From the NCBI GenBank assembly GCA_946407055.1, contig CAMJMP010000059.1:1-6022 (forward strand): a stretch of 6,022 bases of DNA, given 5' to 3'. A model generated the notes under the pieces. It was given only the letters and a program-made list of their open reading frames with translations, ran no database searches and had not been told where the DNA came from. Made by a program: the position numbers and the translations under genes. Source of the stretch: an uncultured Mycoplasmatota bacterium. GTDB taxonomy: Bacteria; Bacillota_I; Bacilli_A; RF39; UBA660. This document shows positions 4,877-6,022 of this stretch, piece by piece. The first letter of the stretch is position 1. Each line of letters begins with the position of its first letter.

Positions 4877-6022
4877 TTATATCTCCATTAATAGAACAAT
4901 GACATAATCTAAGTCTTCTTTTATTATTACTCTATATTTCTTATTTTCATATATTCGTTTAGCACTATTATTATATGTTAATTTATAACCATCACTTAAT
5001 AATTTTTCTTCAAATCCCATTGTGATAAACATTGAATCTAAAGAACCATATATAGTATTTTTATATCTAATACTTAAAATACCATCTTTATAACTTCTCT
5101 TAACATAATCAATTGGAATAGTATTTTCAATATCTCCAATATCTTTATATTTCTTCCATACTTTGTTTTCTACATTATCATATTGTTCTTCTTTAATAAT
5201 ATGATAATAGTATTTGTCTTTAAATTCTTGTACATTAATACTTTCAATATTAGCAAATTGTTTATTGTTTAATTTTTGTTGAATTTCCATTAAATAATTA
5301 GTACTATTTGCAACACTAATACTTGAATTTAACACACCACCAGTATTAAAACCAACTACATTTCCATTTTTATTAAATAAAGCTGATCCAATATCACTTT
5401 CTGAAACAACTAATTGATTCTTTAATACACCTTTATTTAAAGATACAAAACTACCATAACTAATACTATAACCAGTATTAATCTTACTACTTATCATAAA
5501 TACATTATCATCTACTTTAAGACTTGTTGCATCTTCAAAAGTAACTGGTGTACCTACTTCTGCACTTACTTTAAGTATTACTAAATCATAATTAACATCT
5601 GCTGCAATAACACCATCTACTTTATAAGCATTACCTTTGGCATCATTAACATAAATAAATTCACAATTATTTAAAATCTTCAAGAAGAGTGACCATGTAG
5701 TAACTACAGCACCTTTTCTAATAAAGAAACCACTACCATAACTACCAACAGCTCCATTAACCATCGCACTAACAGAAACCACTTGATCTACTCTGGCACT
5801 ATATAAAGTACTCAAATCATTCTCACTTGGTACAGTTGCATTTCCTGAAACAGAAATACTCTTATTCGCTTCACCAATAAAATTACCACTATTTTCTTTC
5901 TCAACTGTCTTATTAAATTTATTTAATAAATCATCACCAGTTGTATAGTAAGCAGCAAATACCTTGTATTGACCTTCAACATCTCTAAGTATCAAAGTTA
6001 AGATTAAATCTTTCTTGCCACC
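4877..6022 (-). CDS. Trypsin/HtrA-like domain protein lacking catalytic His and Ser (pseudoprotease), 5' end outside window
   Basis: 381 codons are visible and the frame stays open to the right edge, so the true start lies outside. The TTG at 5995 is the only start-like codon near the edge and has no Shine-Dalgarno. Counting residues from that TTG, a trypsin-like fold spans about 65-240: VVSVSAMVN, GSGFFIRKGAVVTT (87-100), NYDLVILKV (135-143), SDIGSALFNKNGNVVGFNT (200-218). Against the HtrA/DegP pattern, the TNxH segment reads TTWS (99-102), so the His is missing, and GNSGGP reads SDIGSA (200-205), so the Ser position is Ile202. Only Asp137 remains. No PDZ domain follows; instead there is an unrecognised tail of about 130 residues rich in Tyr, Lys and Asp. 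The piece before the fold may be the end of another domain. The role is probably binding or scaffolding outside the membrane rather than proteolysis; the family assignment is by eye. Confidence 0.72.
   Translation of the reverse strand, partial: GGKKDLILTLILRDVEGQYKVFAAYYTTGDDLLNKFNKTVEKENSGNFIGEANKSISVSGNATVPSENDLSTLYSARVDQVVSVSAMVNGAVGSYGSGFFIRKGAVVTTWSLFLKILNNCEFIYVNDAKGNAYKVDGVIAADVNYDLVILKVSAEVGTPVTFEDATSLKVDDNVFMISSKINTGYSISYGSFVSLNKGVLKNQLVVSESDIGSALFNKNGNVVGFNTGGVLNSSISVANSTNYLMEIQQKLNNKQFANIESINVQEFKDKYYYHIIKEEQYDNVENKVWKKYKDIGDIENTIPIDYVKRSYKDGILSIRYKNTIYGSLDSMFITMGFEEKLLSDGYKLTYNNSAKRIYENKKYRVIIKEDLDYVIVLLMEI

Noticed and set aside
5993..5995. TTG as the start codon of the protease-like gene
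   Set aside because: No Shine-Dalgarno precedes it, the codons upstream (6022-5996) stay open in frame to the window edge, and they encode a plausible hydrophobic strand continuing the protein. The gene is treated as cut by the window.
1..6022. Mycoplasma-type genetic code (TGA as Trp)
   Set aside because: Trp is encoded by TGG at conserved positions (NKWD in Der, TRWATHG in GlmS), and no in-frame TGA is needed to keep any gene open.

Overview
The window comes from a very AT-rich bacterial chromosome, roughly 30% GC by eye. All five genes lie on the minus strand, so transcription runs from right to left. The housekeeping proteins (Der, EngB/YsxC and GlmS) read like those of a low-GC Firmicute (Bacilli, Erysipelotrichia or a related uncultured gut lineage). 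Trp is encoded by TGG, no in-frame TGA occurs, and the five visible stops are TAA or TAG. This argues against a Mycoplasma-type code, although a lineage near the Mollicutes remains possible. The exact taxon is an inference.

Layout in order of transcription: (i) 6022-4877, the 3' part of a large gene that runs off the right edge and carries a degenerate trypsin/HtrA-like domain; (ii) 4875-4345, a single-pass membrane protein whose start lies one base past the stop of the previous gene, so the two are almost certainly translated from one mRNA; (iii) 4249-2414, glmS, the entry enzyme of amino-sugar and cell-wall synthesis; (iv) 2350-1760, engB/ysxC, a ribosome-assembly GTPase; (v) 1708-1187, a type IV prepilin-like protein; (vi) 1129 to the left edge, der/engA, a double-GTPase ribosome-assembly factor missing its C-terminal end.

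The intergenic regions are short (about 50-100 bases) but dense. Three intrinsic terminators end the protease-like/membrane pair, glmS and engB, and each is followed at once by a sigma-A-type promoter for the next gene. The -35 box of the engB promoter lies inside the loop of the glmS terminator, and the -35 box of the glmS promoter begins in the T-tract of the terminator before it. der has its own extended -10 promoter in the gap after the pilin gene, where no terminator is seen. The window therefore holds compact, mostly single-gene transcription units rather than one operon.

Two starts (pilin and engB) are better placed at an ATG than at the GTG lying inside the Shine-Dalgarno sequence. 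The most novel item is the pair at the right: a trypsin-fold protein lacking recognisable catalytic His and Ser, coupled to a membrane-anchored extracytoplasmic domain of unrecognised family. No rRNA, tRNA, CRISPR array, insertion sequence or attachment site was seen.
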